A stretch of 64,000 nucleotides of DNA, from contig CAZHYS010000003.1 in NCBI GenBank assembly GCA_964536975.1, positions 1 through 64,000 of the forward strand. Reading direction: 5' to 3'. Position 1 is the stretch's first letter, and every line of letters starts with the position of its first letter. Position numbers and translations under genes: made by a program. This document shows, one piece after another, positions 30,861 to 39,412 of this stretch. The notes below the pieces were generated by a model. The model ran no database searches. It was not told the origin of the DNA and saw nothing but the letters and a program-made list of their open reading frames with translations. The DNA is from JAKQDP01 sp964536975 (GTDB taxonomy: Bacteria > Patescibacteriota > Patescibacteriia > 2-01-FULL-39-33).

Positions 30861-31529
30861 TTATTTTTCTATTTTTCGTTCTTGCCTGAATAGCCAATAA
30901 GAATAACCAAAGCTGCCGGCCACAACTACTACGATTCCCAAGATAAAAATCGGAATTGCCAGAGATTCGGGGAGGTGAGGGATAATCATCATTATAATTC
31001 CTAAAGTTACAAACAACCAGCCGCCGACGCGATGAGTTTTGTTCCAGACGTTTTCCGACGACATCGTCCAAGGAGTTCTAATGCCCACAAACCAATTGTA
31101 TTTTATTTTGCCCAGATAATTACCAATGATAATAAATAGCGCGCCGACGCCCAGTGAAGTGGTGACGCCGATATTGATCGGGTAGCCGATATTGAACAGG
31201 CCGGTCGCCAAATAAATCAAAGCCATAAATAAAACAATCAGACTTTTGAATAAGTGGTAAGTTTTGGCGAATTCCTGGTAACGTTCTTTCTTGGGATCAA
31301 AATAGGGAAGAACCAGGAACATGATATATATTGCCGCTATCAAAAAGGGGAAGAAAAAGGCGCCAAAGGATTTGTCTCCCCAATTGTCCGGTTGGCCCTG
31401 GAAGTTCCAGTGGATGGCGATCCGATCGGGAAAACGGGGGAAAAAGTAAAAGCTGGCGACAACACAGACGATAACCGCGAGTATCGGCAGCAGTTCAGTC
31501 TTTAATGTTGGTTTGAGCGGTGAAGACAT
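30861..31529 (-). CDS. sdpI: SdpI-family membrane protein
   Basis: The 222-residue protein has about six membrane helices, a DUF1648-like N-terminal part (IAIHWNFQGQPDNWGDKS near 36-53) and the SdpI domain (WFVGIRTPWTMSSENVWNKT near 147-166). In Bacillus, SdpI confers immunity to the SdpC cannibalism toxin and controls SdpR by membrane sequestration. The preceding ArsR gene and spacing of 32 bases reproduce the sdpRI operon; no sdpC is seen. Confidence 0.9.
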   Translation of the reverse strand: MSSPLKPTLKTELLPILAVIVCVVASFYFFPRFPDRIAIHWNFQGQPDNWGDKSFGAFFFPFLIAAIYIMFLVLPYFDPKKERYQEFAKTYHLFKSLIVLFMALIYLATGLFNIGYPINIGVTTSLGVGALFIIIGNYLGKIKYNWFVGIRTPWTMSSENVWNKTHRVGGWLFVTLGIIMMIIPHLPESLAIPIFILGIVVVVAGSFGYSYWLFRQERKIEK

Positions 31530-31561
31530 ATGTTTAAATGTTAAGCGATTAATTACGCCGC

Positions 31562-31828
31562 TTATTTGGTTTTCAAAAATTTGACGATTTTTTCGGCCAC
31601 ATCCTGGATAACGCTAAGATTGAGGGAATACAGAATTTGCTGACCATCGCGGCGGCCGCTGATGAGGTCGGCTTTTTTAAGGATGTCCAAATGATGAGAT
31701 AATGTCGCCATGGTGATATCCAAGTTTTTTCCGATCTCTGAAACTGACATTTCCCGTTTTTTCAAGAGATCAATGATTTTTTGCCGGTTTGGCTCGGATA
31801 AGGCGGCAAAAGTTTTGGCCAGCAGCAT
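31562..31828 (-). CDS. sdpR: ArsR-family repressor, SdpR-like
   Basis: The 88-residue winged-helix protein has the ArsR pattern FAALSEPNRQKIIDLLKKRE and recognition helix ITMATLSHHLDILKKADLI. The metal-binding ELCVCDL-type motif is absent, so sensing by metal is unlikely. A perfect palindrome lies immediately upstream and probably mediates autorepression, as for SdpR of Bacillus. Confidence 0.9.
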   Translation of the reverse strand: MLLAKTFAALSEPNRQKIIDLLKKREMSVSEIGKNLDITMATLSHHLDILKKADLISGRRDGQQILYSLNLSVIQDVAEKIVKFLKTK

Positions 31829-31835
31829 AGGATAG

Positions 31836-31859
31836 ATATTTAGATGTATATCTAAATAT
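31836..31859 (-). promoter_or_regulatory. Operator of the sdpRI operon
   Basis: ATATTTAGAT and ATCTAAATAT are perfect arms around GTAT, eight bases before the ArsR start codon at 31828. Confidence 0.85.
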
Positions 31860-31866
31860 TAACAAA

Positions 31867-31893
31867 ACAAAAACCCCCTGTCAAGAGGGGGCT
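31867..31893 (-). terminator. Terminator of the 544-residue membrane protein gene
   Basis: On the minus strand CCCCCT-CTTGAC-AGGGGG is followed by TTTTTGTTTT. Confidence 0.85.
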
Positions 31894-31905
31894 TGGCTCC
31901 ATTGG

Positions 31906-33540
31906 CTATTCGGCGATTTCTTCCTTTTTCTCATTGATAAACGAGACGGTTTTTTCCAAAAACTCCACCAGCATTTTGAACGGCGTTTCAATGATAAAAT
32001 CCAGGATATACAAGAAGATGTTGATTTTGGAAAAATTGGTGGAGAAAAATCGGCCGACGCGGATAATCGGCAGAGAAACAATGTCCACAAGCAAATTAAT
32101 AAGATTATCTTTGCGCGGAACGACGGAAAGCTGTTTGGCGAGAGAGCGCAGTCGAAAACCGAAAAAACTGACGACAGTAAGAAAGAATACGAATAGTATC
32201 CCGCTCAAGATGTTGAAATTCAGTCTTTGCAAGACAGCGACGACAATTCCAAAGGACACGCCAAACATTATTAAATAGATAAAATTAAACACAAAATATC
32301 CGGCCGACCCCTTGTCCATTAGCTTTTTCGGTTTGAATATCAGATTTCTATCCTGATTATAGATGATCTTTTTTATTTCAGTAATAATAATATTGGTGTT
32401 TTTCACGCCAGGAATACGGATAGCCATGGCGATGATTGACATTAAAATCGGATGAAAAGAGATATTTATTATAAGCGCTTGCCAATTGATATGTTTGGCA
32501 ATAAGAACATCATAAGGCAACTCCAGAATAAAAGCCAGGATTGTCTTGGTGAAAAAAATATAAATTATCACTCGGATGATCGTGCCCAATAGTTTGCTTT
32601 TTATCCGCGCCTGATCGGATCTTACAATTTCTTTGATTTTTTCCTCCAGCTCATCAGAATTGGCAATAAGGGAATTGATGTTTTTTGGATTTTTATCAAC
32701 AAGTTCTTTGATAATAGTGAAAAAAACCGCTTGTGTTTTGGCCGCTCGGCTCAATTGGAACGCGAAAGGATGCGACAAATTTTTATTGATTCGGCCATAA
32801 ATCGTGGCAATATCTCGACAGAATTCTTTTATCTCTACTTCTGTCGCCTGCCGCCAATTTGGCAGGTATAATTTTAGCAGGGCGTATCTTAGCGCCGGCA
32901 AATCGGCTTTATTGAGGTTTTTGAGAGTGGCGATGTAGAGTTGGAGATTTTTTTCCTTCTCGTCGATTTTGGTATTGGCAAAATGAAGATTCTCTACCAA
33001 ATGAGAATACATCAGGTTGGCCGCCGCCTCGTCCTTGCGGCTTTGGACCGGTGATAGGAATTCATTGATTTCGCAGGAGGCAATGCCTACTGTCCAGGCA
33101 ATCGCTTTCTTGGCCTGGGGCAACTCCTCTTTGGCAATATAATTGACGATGAGCAGATATTTTTCTATCACTCTGGCCAATTCGTCAATAACCGTCTCCG
33201 GCAGTTGGTCATTGGGCAGATATTTGGCGCGGATAAATTCGTAGACGAGGGTCTGGCTGATTTTTTGCGCCTGGCCTTCCTGCAGGAATAAAATCTGCCG
33301 CCGTAGGATTCGCTCAATCGCGTTGCGGCGGACCAAGTGTTCTTCGTTGTAGTCAATGGCATTGCGGAATTTTTCATAAAAAAAACCGAGCTTGGAGACC
33401 AATTGGCTCAGTTTTATTTTTTCAACATTGTCGGGAATCGGTTGTTCATGGCTGTGAAGGTAGGTGTCTATCAGCCATTTGATTTCATTGCTTATTTCCA
33501 TAGATAACTCCATTATAGCCTTTTTGGTCGGCTTTTTCAA
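31906..33540 (-). CDS. Large uncharacterised membrane protein, 544 residues
   Basis: Not recognised as a named family. The first 310 residues are helical and soluble, with many charged pairs. About four to five transmembrane segments follow between 318 and 465 (for example IRVIIYIFFTKTILAFILEL and GILFVFFLTVVSFFGF). The last 60 residues are amphipathic and end in a Lys/Glu tail. The plan suggests a cytosolic helical platform anchored in the membrane. Transcribed alone with its own terminator. Confidence 0.75.
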   Translation of the reverse strand: MKKPTKKAIMELSMEISNEIKWLIDTYLHSHEQPIPDNVEKIKLSQLVSKLGFFYEKFRNAIDYNEEHLVRRNAIERILRRQILFLQEGQAQKISQTLVYEFIRAKYLPNDQLPETVIDELARVIEKYLLIVNYIAKEELPQAKKAIAWTVGIASCEINEFLSPVQSRKDEAAANLMYSHLVENLHFANTKIDEKEKNLQLYIATLKNLNKADLPALRYALLKLYLPNWRQATEVEIKEFCRDIATIYGRINKNLSHPFAFQLSRAAKTQAVFFTIIKELVDKNPKNINSLIANSDELEEKIKEIVRSDQARIKSKLLGTIIRVIIYIFFTKTILAFILELPYDVLIAKHINWQALIINISFHPILMSIIAMAIRIPGVKNTNIIITEIKKIIYNQDRNLIFKPKKLMDKGSAGYFVFNFIYLIMFGVSFGIVVAVLQRLNFNILSGILFVFFLTVVSFFGFRLRSLAKQLSVVPRKDNLINLLVDIVSLPIIRVGRFFSTNFSKINIFLYILDFIIETPFKMLVEFLEKTVSFINEKKEEIAE

Positions 33541-33585
33541 TGGCTGGTTGTCATTAGTATTTTTGCCAGATGATTTAAAAAGAAA

Positions 33586-33616
33586 AAATCCGTTCCGAAA
33601 CCCCTCGGAACGGATG
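33586..33616 (-). terminator. Terminator of the 33635 gene
   Basis: ATCCGTTCCGAGG pairs with the complementary TTTCGGAACGGAT and, on the minus strand, ends in TTTTTTC. Confidence 0.85.
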
Positions 33617-33634
33617 ACGTGACATATAAGGCGG

Positions 33635-33838
33635 TTATGTCCGCCTCGTTTGTCTTTCTTGAAGGTATAAATCCCAACTGGTTTGCGCTTCAGAGATATT
33701 ATTGGCTCCTATCGCCTTATTGTGAAATTCCCAGTTCGAGTGCGTCAGGGCCATGCCTCGTAAGAACTCCAAGGCATTGTCTTCCCTCAACCTTTCCGGA
33801 GTGTTTGGCGGGCGTAGATATGCCGGCGTTATGCTCAT
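33635..33838 (-). CDS. Small orphan protein, 67 residues
   Basis: The ATG is fixed by AAGGAGG with seven-base spacing on the minus strand. The soluble protein (MSITPAYLRPPNTPERLRED and on) has Pro-rich and helical parts and no recognised family. It is bracketed by a strong ribosome binding site and a strong terminator, like the other orphan genes here. Confidence 0.65.
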   Translation of the reverse strand: MSITPAYLRPPNTPERLREDNALEFLRGMALTHSNWEFHNKAIGANNISEAQTSWDLYLQERQTRRT

Positions 33839-33964
33839 AAGCCACCTCCTTAGTCATATTTGTACCGTACTGCGCCTCCTTTTACTTAAAGATATTATAA
33901 AATTTTCATCGTCTTTTGCAAACAGTTTTTGTCAATAGTCGGCCAAGACTTTCGTCGGATGTGC

Positions 33965-33970
33965 TATAAT
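33965..33970 (+). promoter_or_regulatory. -10 box before the CrtI-like gene
   Basis: TATAAT overlaps an in-frame ATG at 33969, so that ATG cannot be the true start and the ATG at 34002 is preferred. No matching -35 box is clear. Confidence 0.55.
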
Positions 33971-34001
33971 GATAAAGTCAGTTGGCAAAAAGCCGAAAAA
34001 T

Positions 34002-35486
34002 ATGAAAAATAGTAAAAAAGTCATTATTATTGGCGCCGGTCCGGGCGGCCTGACCAGCGGCATGATTTTGTCCCATCGGGGACTTGATGTATCTATTTTT
34101 GAGAAAAATGATTATTTGGGCGGTCGCAATGGAGCTATTTCTGAACAGGGATTTGTCTTTGATATTGGGCCGACTTTTTTGATGATGAAATATATTTTGG
34201 ATGAGATGTTTGAGCTGTCCGGCCGACGAAGTGGCGACTATCTGGATTTTTACGAGCTTGATCCGATGTATCACCTCAAATTTTCCGATTTTGAATTACC
34301 GGTCAGCGCCAACCCTGACAAGATGAGGCAAGCAATCAAAAAATATTTTCCCGGCGAGGAAGCCGGCTTAGATAAATTTATTGCCAAAGAAAAAAAACGC
34401 TTTGAAAAAGTCGTTGCTTGTTTTGAAAAAGATTATTCTGATTTTTATCACATGGTCGCGCCGCCGCTTCTGCCGGCCATTCCCCATTTATCTCTCGGCC
34501 GGTCGCTGTATCGGGAATTAGGATCATATTTTCATAGCGATAAGCTGAAAATCGCTTTTACTTTCCAGGCCAAATACCTTGGCATGAGTCCGTGGCAATG
34601 CCCGGCGGCCTTTATGATTATTCCTTACATTGAGCATCGATTCGGCATCTATCATGTTAAGGGCGGCCTTAGTAAGATTTCCGAGGCGATGGCCAAGGTG
34701 ATCAGAGAAGACGGCGGCAAGATAAATTTGTCTTCACCGGTAAAAAGAGTGATAACAGAAAAGAAAAAAGCAGTCGGAGTAGAACTTGCCGATGGCAGCC
34801 GGATTTTTGGCGATTATATTATTATCAATGCTGACTTTTCTCAAGCGATGACGACTCTGTTTGAGCCGGGCTTTCTCAAAAAATATGCTCCGGCAAAGAT
34901 TATGAAAAAGAGATATTCTTGTTCCACCTTCATGCTCTATCTCGGCCTGGACAAGATTTATGACGAGCCGCATCATAAAATTATCATTGCTGACGACTAC
35001 AAGAACAACATTGACAAGATCTCAAAGCATCAGCCACTGAAAGATGATTTTTCCATTTATGTCAGGAATGCCAGTATTACTGATCCGACTTTGGCCCCGG
35101 CCGGCAAATCGGCAGTTTATGTTTTGGTGCCGGTAGCCAACAATAAGAGCGGAATTGATTGGAATACCGAAAAAGAATATTTTCGGGACAAGGTGATGGA
35201 GATAATCAAGCGCCGCACTTCCATGAGTGATATTGAAAGCCACGTTGAGCTTGAAAAAATAATAACACCTCTTGACTGGGCCGAAGAAAGAGATGTTTAT
35301 TTGGGCGCCACTTTTAATTTATCTCACAACCTATCTCAAATGCTTTATTTTCGCCCGCATAACAAGTTTGAAGAGGCGGGCAACTGTTTTTTGGTGGGTG
35401 GTGGCACTCATCCGGGCAGCGGCTTGCCGACGATTTATGAGTCCGGAAGGATCACGGCCGATTTGATAAGTAAATTAACCAAATAA
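34002..35486 (+). CDS. CrtI-like phytoene desaturase family FAD oxidoreductase
   Basis: The 494-residue protein begins with the Rossmann FAD motif VIIIGAGPGGLTSGMIL followed by VSIFEKNDYLGGRNG. A C-terminal FAD contact GGGTHPGSGLPTIYESG lies near 468, the CrtI pattern. Members desaturate or isomerise carotenoid precursors, often membrane-associated. No phytoene synthase or other carotenoid gene is near, so the substrate here is uncertain; a retinol-saturase-like or other polyene role is possible. Confidence 0.88.
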   Translation: MKNSKKVIIIGAGPGGLTSGMILSHRGLDVSIFEKNDYLGGRNGAISEQGFVFDIGPTFLMMKYILDEMFELSGRRSGDYLDFYELDPMYHLKFSDFELPVSANPDKMRQAIKKYFPGEEAGLDKFIAKEKKRFEKVVACFEKDYSDFYHMVAPPLLPAIPHLSLGRSLYRELGSYFHSDKLKIAFTFQAKYLGMSPWQCPAAFMIIPYIEHRFGIYHVKGGLSKISEAMAKVIREDGGKINLSSPVKRVITEKKKAVGVELADGSRIFGDYIIINADFSQAMTTLFEPGFLKKYAPAKIMKKRYSCSTFMLYLGLDKIYDEPHHKIIIADDYKNNIDKISKHQPLKDDFSIYVRNASITDPTLAPAGKSAVYVLVPVANNKSGIDWNTEKEYFRDKVMEIIKRRTSMSDIESHVELEKIITPLDWAEERDVYLGATFNLSHNLSQMLYFRPHNKFEEAGNCFLVGGGTHPGSGLPTIYESGRITADLISKLTK

Positions 35487-35512
35487 AAAAACTAATTAAT
35501 AAATCAAAAACC

Positions 35513-36304
35513 ATGAAAAAAATTATTTTTGGCGGAGGGTTGGCGGCGTTTGTTGGCATAGTTGTTTTCGCCGGCGCTGTTTCGGCGGCGGACAATGGCC
35601 AAAAGAGCCAAAACCAGAATCAAAATCAAATTGAAGCCAGACAGGATTGCGAAGGCGGCGATTCAAATTCAGATTGCGTAGGAAGCGACGAACCGATTCT
35701 GATAACAGCGCAAGAGCAGGAAAGAGAAAGGGAGAGGATTAATAATACGGCAGGCTCATCTACTGCTACTACTACACCCGGACTGATAAGGGCGAGAAAC
35801 ATTCAGGAGCTTCAAGAAGCCATTAGGACGGCCAGGGAGGAATTCAAAGAAGAGTTGGACGCCCTGAAAGATCAGCGGAAAAAGGAAGTCCTGGAAAAAC
35901 AAAATGCCGTTCGCGAAGCGGTTCATGCTCTGTTGGCTTCTGAGGATTTGACTGGCGGTATCGGCGAGCAGGTCTCGGCGATCGCGCGGGAGTTTAATAA
36001 TTCCGTGGAAAAAACCATTGCCAATGAGGAACGGATAAACAATCGCAACCGCGTGGCCAGATTTTTCTTGGGCGGCGACAAGGAAGCGGCTCGGGAAATG
36101 CAGCAGGAAGTCAATCAAAACATGGAAAGACTGAATAATTTGCAAGAATTGTATGATAATTGCAATTGCGATGAAGCGGTAAAAAATCTAATCCAAGAGC
36201 AGATCCAAAATATTGAACAAGAGCAGGAAAGATTGCAGCAAGTGGTTGAAAATCAATCAGCTAAGGGAGTCTGGGGCTGGATAAAAGGATTATTTGGCCG
36301 ATAG
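35513..36304 (+). CDS. Exported coiled-coil protein, 263 residues
   Basis: A signal peptide (MKKIIFGGGLAAFVGIVVFA, then AVSAA cleavage site) is followed by a Gln/Asn-rich stretch and two acidic Cys positions. A long Glu/Gln/Arg coiled coil runs from about 95 to 250. It ends GVWGWIKGLFGR, which could contact membrane. No enzymatic motif is visible. It follows the CrtI-like gene by 26 bases and has its own terminator. Confidence 0.8.
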   Translation: MKKIIFGGGLAAFVGIVVFAGAVSAADNGQKSQNQNQNQIEARQDCEGGDSNSDCVGSDEPILITAQEQERERERINNTAGSSTATTTPGLIRARNIQELQEAIRTAREEFKEELDALKDQRKKEVLEKQNAVREAVHALLASEDLTGGIGEQVSAIAREFNNSVEKTIANEERINNRNRVARFFLGGDKEAAREMQQEVNQNMERLNNLQELYDNCNCDEAVKNLIQEQIQNIEQEQERLQQVVENQSAKGVWGWIKGLFGR

Positions 36305-36331
36305 ACACGGATTATTGTTACTTTTTTTATT

Positions 36332-36361
36332 AAAACCGCCCGAGCATTCAGGCGGTTTTTT
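36332..36361 (+). terminator. Terminator of the coiled-coil protein gene
   Basis: AAAACCGCC pairs with GGCGGTTTT around a ten-base loop and T-run. Confidence 0.88.
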
Positions 36362-36500
36362 GTCTCTTGATTTTTTATGCCAGAAGGTGTAAAACTGAAA
36401 GCAGTAAATGGGTCATTCACAATTTGGAAGAAGTTGGGAGAGAGGCGGGAATATCTGTTCCCGCGAAACGCCATGAGAGAGGAAAAAAAGGAGATAAGTC

Positions 36501-37928
36501 ATGTCAGGACAAACGGGAACAGAGTTGACGGAAGTTGTCGGGCAAGGAGTAGGTGGTGTGTTGGGAGGGTTTTTGGCCGTTGTTTTAGGCCGGAGAGACG
36601 GCGGATCAAATGGCGACGGGCACATCAACCCTGAGACTTTTTTGACCGCCGGCCAAGAGTCGGGATTCAGGATTGATATGGCCGGCATGCTCGGTGGTGT
36701 CCTCGATGCCCAATTAGCCAATGTCGTATCCATGGAGGCGGCATGCCAAAAGATGAGAGAGCGGATCGAGGCGAGCCGGGTATTGGTTGCTGGACTAACC
36801 GTTGGTGTTGAGCCGGCGGTCAAACCGCCCGAGCCGGAGGAGGACGGCCGGAGTCCGACCAAAAAAGAAGAGGAAAAAGCGGCTGGCACCGAAACGGAAC
36901 AGTCGGATGAGGCTATTGCCAAAATGTCGGCGCCGGAACACATCGTCTCAGTTTTGAAGCCCATTAAGGGCAGGGCGGTTGTTGAAGTCGCTCATATTAA
37001 GACCGAAGGAGTCAAACGCGGTGTATCGGCGATGAGCATTAACTCTGCCTTACATTGCCTTCAGCAGGCGGATGCCATTGAAAGAGTTGGCCGTGGCACG
37101 ATCCGCAAGGCAGCGGGCTGGAAAGATTATTTGGTTAAGTTTCTTTCCAGACACAAGAAAAATGGCAAACCCAGGGATGGCGCGATTCCGGTCAAATGTT
37201 GCCAAAGTGCGCGAACCGACGCCCCACAAAAACAGACAAAGTCTGTACCGAAACCCCCGGGTGTTTCTCGCCGTCGTTCCGGCCCAACCTTATTTGGCCT
37301 AACCAAGGACATTTTGGCCGCAGAGTATCCGGAAGGGCTGACTTATCAGGAGATTGCCGAGCGGCTCTGCGCCTCTGCCGATTTTCCCAACAAAGACAAT
37401 GACAGCGTCGTCAATCAGTTGATGACGATGGCTTGTCAACATAAGGAGGATTTTGTCAGAAGCAAAGAACGGCCTGTTCGGTTGACATTGGTTGTGTCGG
37501 GAGTGTCGGAAGAAGCGTTACCGTCGGCCGAAGACGATATTTTTGGCAGTGGGCGGATTCAAGCGTCGCCGGCGCCTGAAAAAAAGTCGGCAAAAGATCG
37601 CCTGCAGGAGCGCTTGCGCGGAAGGAAAAATGTCGGCCATGCATTTGAGCCGGATGCTCCTTCGCTTAATCGCCCCAAAGATGAAGCTGGGCGAGCTGCC
37701 TGGATGAAAGCGATTGAACAGGTGGTCAATCATACGGAACACTCCCAAATGTCGCGCGACGACATTGCCGCCGTGTTTATGGGGAATAAAAGCCGATTCT
37801 TCTGCGTAAACGCGGAATTGGATCCGAGCCAGATCAGAGATATCGTCTCAACGACGATAAATGATATGATTCGGACCAAAAAACTGCGGACCTGTTCCCC
37901 CGGCATCGTGACGACAGGAACTTTCTGA
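36501..37928 (+). CDS. Orphan 475-residue protein with winged-helix-like segments
   Basis: AAAAGGAG precedes the ATG by seven bases. The N-terminus is Gly-rich and weakly hydrophobic (VGGVLGGFLAVVLGRRDGG). A linker of Pro, Glu and Lys follows (105-145). Three later parts look like winged-helix units: VEVAHIKTEGVKRGVSAMSI near 165, LTYQEIAERL near 280, and MSRDDIAAVFMGNKSRFF near 415. Function is unknown; DNA binding is inferred only from those patterns. Confidence 0.6.
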   Translation: MSGQTGTELTEVVGQGVGGVLGGFLAVVLGRRDGGSNGDGHINPETFLTAGQESGFRIDMAGMLGGVLDAQLANVVSMEAACQKMRERIEASRVLVAGLTVGVEPAVKPPEPEEDGRSPTKKEEEKAAGTETEQSDEAIAKMSAPEHIVSVLKPIKGRAVVEVAHIKTEGVKRGVSAMSINSALHCLQQADAIERVGRGTIRKAAGWKDYLVKFLSRHKKNGKPRDGAIPVKCCQSARTDAPQKQTKSVPKPPGVSRRRSGPTLFGLTKDILAAEYPEGLTYQEIAERLCASADFPNKDNDSVVNQLMTMACQHKEDFVRSKERPVRLTLVVSGVSEEALPSAEDDIFGSGRIQASPAPEKKSAKDRLQERLRGRKNVGHAFEPDAPSLNRPKDEAGRAAWMKAIEQVVNHTEHSQMSRDDIAAVFMGNKSRFFCVNAELDPSQIRDIVSTTINDMIRTKKLRTCSPGIVTTGTF

Positions 37929-37947
37929 CAGTTGGATATCACCAAGT

Positions 37948-37986
37948 CCGCGTAGCAGGCAAAGTGCTTGCTACGCGGTTTTTTGT
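37948..37986 (+). terminator. Terminator of the 475-residue protein gene
   Basis: CCGCGTAGCA pairs with TGCTACGCGG around GGCAAAGTGCT and is followed by TTTTTTG. Confidence 0.88.
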
Positions 37987-38032
37987 TGGGTTATTTTTGT
38001 AATAAACTCCGCTCATAGAGATAGGAATGGCG

Positions 38033-38064
38033 GGGCTGATCTGGACGCGGATCGGCCCTTTTGT
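38033..38064 (+). terminator. Second terminator-like hairpin
   Basis: GGGGCTGATC pairs with GGATCGGCCC and TTTTGTTTTTT follows. There is no gene between it and the previous terminator. Confidence 0.6.
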
Positions 38065-38179
38065 TTTTTGTAAAACCATCCTCCAATTATGTGGTTTCAT
38101 CCCACAACAAATTTAATACACTTTTTTAAAAATAGGGCCAGAAGTTTTTTAATAAATTCAAGTCATTGGATATTGTTTT

Positions 38180-38430
38180 AAAATTAAAAATTAAAAATTG
38201 GAAATTACAAAACAGCCCAAACGGGCTGTTTTGTCTGTGGGTGGCTACTGGGATAATCTTCGCGAATCGCCAACAGAAACTTGGCGATTTGCTCCGCCCT
38301 GGGTGGCGGCCAATCCTGCTCGCTTCGCCGAATCTAGGCGAGCGCCAGCCCTGCCTGCCGGCAGGCAGCTCGGATCGGCCTGAAGTTTCGCTTTGGCGCT
38401 CGCCTTCCGTCTCGCTTCTCGCTCAACTTG
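38180..38430. repeat. Repeat bed before tRNA-His
   Basis: It contains an AAATTAAAAATTAAAAATTG microsatellite and a perfect hairpin ACAAAACAGCCC-AAAC-GGGCTGTTTTGT (38207-38234). A 15-base tRNA-His 3' fragment GGGTGGCTACTGGGA (38239-38253) follows, and then GC-rich palindromes such as CCTGCCTGCCGGCAGGCAGC. No gene is supported. Confidence 0.65.
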
Positions 38431-38498
38431 CCACCCGTTCAACTCCCGACCCAAATTAAAAAGATGGACAAAATAATGTCCATCTTTTTAATTTGGGT
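38431..38498. repeat. 22-bp inverted repeat with inverted tRNA-His fragment
   Basis: ACCCAAATTAAAAAGATGGA at 38449 on pairs over 22 bases with 38477-38498 around AAATAA. GTTCAACTCCC just before it is an inverted copy of the tRNA-His T-arm side, lacking seven bases. The hairpin would terminate tRNA-His transcription. Confidence 0.75.
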
Positions 38499-38567
38499 GG
38501 CTACTGGGAGTTGAACCCAGACTAACGGGACCACAACCCGCTGTTCTACCGCTAAACTATAGCCACC
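38496..38567 (-). tRNA. tRNA-His (GUG)
   Basis: Minus-strand cloverleaf with the extra 5' G paired to C73 (GGTGGCTA with TAGCCACC) and anticodon loop TTGTGGT, giving GUG. Confidence 0.94.
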
Positions 38568-38691
38568 ATATAATAACACTTAACAATTAACATTTAACTG
38601 ATGCGCTATTCTTGGCAATTAATCATTAGCAATTTACAGTATAACTTCAGACCGGTTAAAGGTTAACTGTCAATTGTTAACTATTAACTTA

Positions 38692-38763
38692 TGCCCCCAG
38701 TAGGAATCGAACCTACATCACAGGTTCCGGAAACCTGCGTTCTATCCATTGAACTATGAGGAC
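38692..38763 (-). tRNA. tRNA-Arg (CCG)
   Basis: Minus-strand cloverleaf with acceptor GTCCTCA/TGGGGGC (two T-G pairs) and anticodon loop TTCCGGA, giving CCG. A TTAACTGTCAATTGTTAACT microsatellite precedes it. Confidence 0.92.
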
Positions 38764-38786
38764 GATTGCCTGACGGGATCGGGCGG

Positions 38787-38860
38787 CGTCCGCGGCAGGA
38801 TTCGAACCTGCGACCTACAGCTTAGAAGGCTGTTGCTCTATCCAGCTGAGCTACGCGGAC
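38787..38860 (-). tRNA. tRNA-Arg (UCU)
   Basis: Minus-strand cloverleaf with acceptor GTCCGCG/CGCGGAC and anticodon loop CTTCTAA, giving UCU; discriminator G. Confidence 0.94.
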
Positions 38861-38928
38861 ATGATCAACTTACTATTATTATTAATTTGTAAGTTTTGCC
38901 AGTATTATATATGCTTTAGCACCGTTGC

Positions 38929-39216
38929 ATTTTCCTCCCCCTTTACAAGGGGGAGGTAGGAGGGGGTAAATTAATTATGATATTTACCTCAATTACCCCT
39001 CCCTAACCCGTTCCTGGGCAGAGCTAATCGCTCCCAATGGTCGCGATTATCTACGCTCGCTTCGCATCGCTTCTGCCCGTCCTTCGGACCCCTTATAAAT
39101 GGGAGGGAAAGAATAATCGTAAACAATGCTAACAATTTTTATAATTAAATTTTTAAAATTTTATTTCTTTACTCGTCTCGCCGTAGCCTTGGCGAAGGCG
39201 GAAGCTACGCGGACAT
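38929..39216. repeat. Repeat bed after tRNA-Arg
   Basis: C/T-rich repeats (TTTTCCTCCCCCTTTACAAG and inverted forms) flank CGCTCCCAATGGTCGCGATT-like words. Bases 39176-39216 carry CGTCTCGCCGTAGCCTTGGC ending in GCTACGCGGAC, a copy of the tRNA-Arg(UCU) 5' end complement. No gene is seen. Confidence 0.75.
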
Positions 39217-39412
39217 AATGATTCTCTTAGAAAAAATAACTGTAAATAACTGTCAAAACCAAAAAGAATTCTATAGGGCATAAATCATGATAACAGTTTT
39301 TTGGGCAAAAGTCAATTGATTTTTTTCGGATTATCTGGTAAAATTTGTTTGTTCAAAAGAGGGGGCATAATGTTGGCAGAAACACCCTCCAAATATAAAT
39401 TAACTCCCAAAT

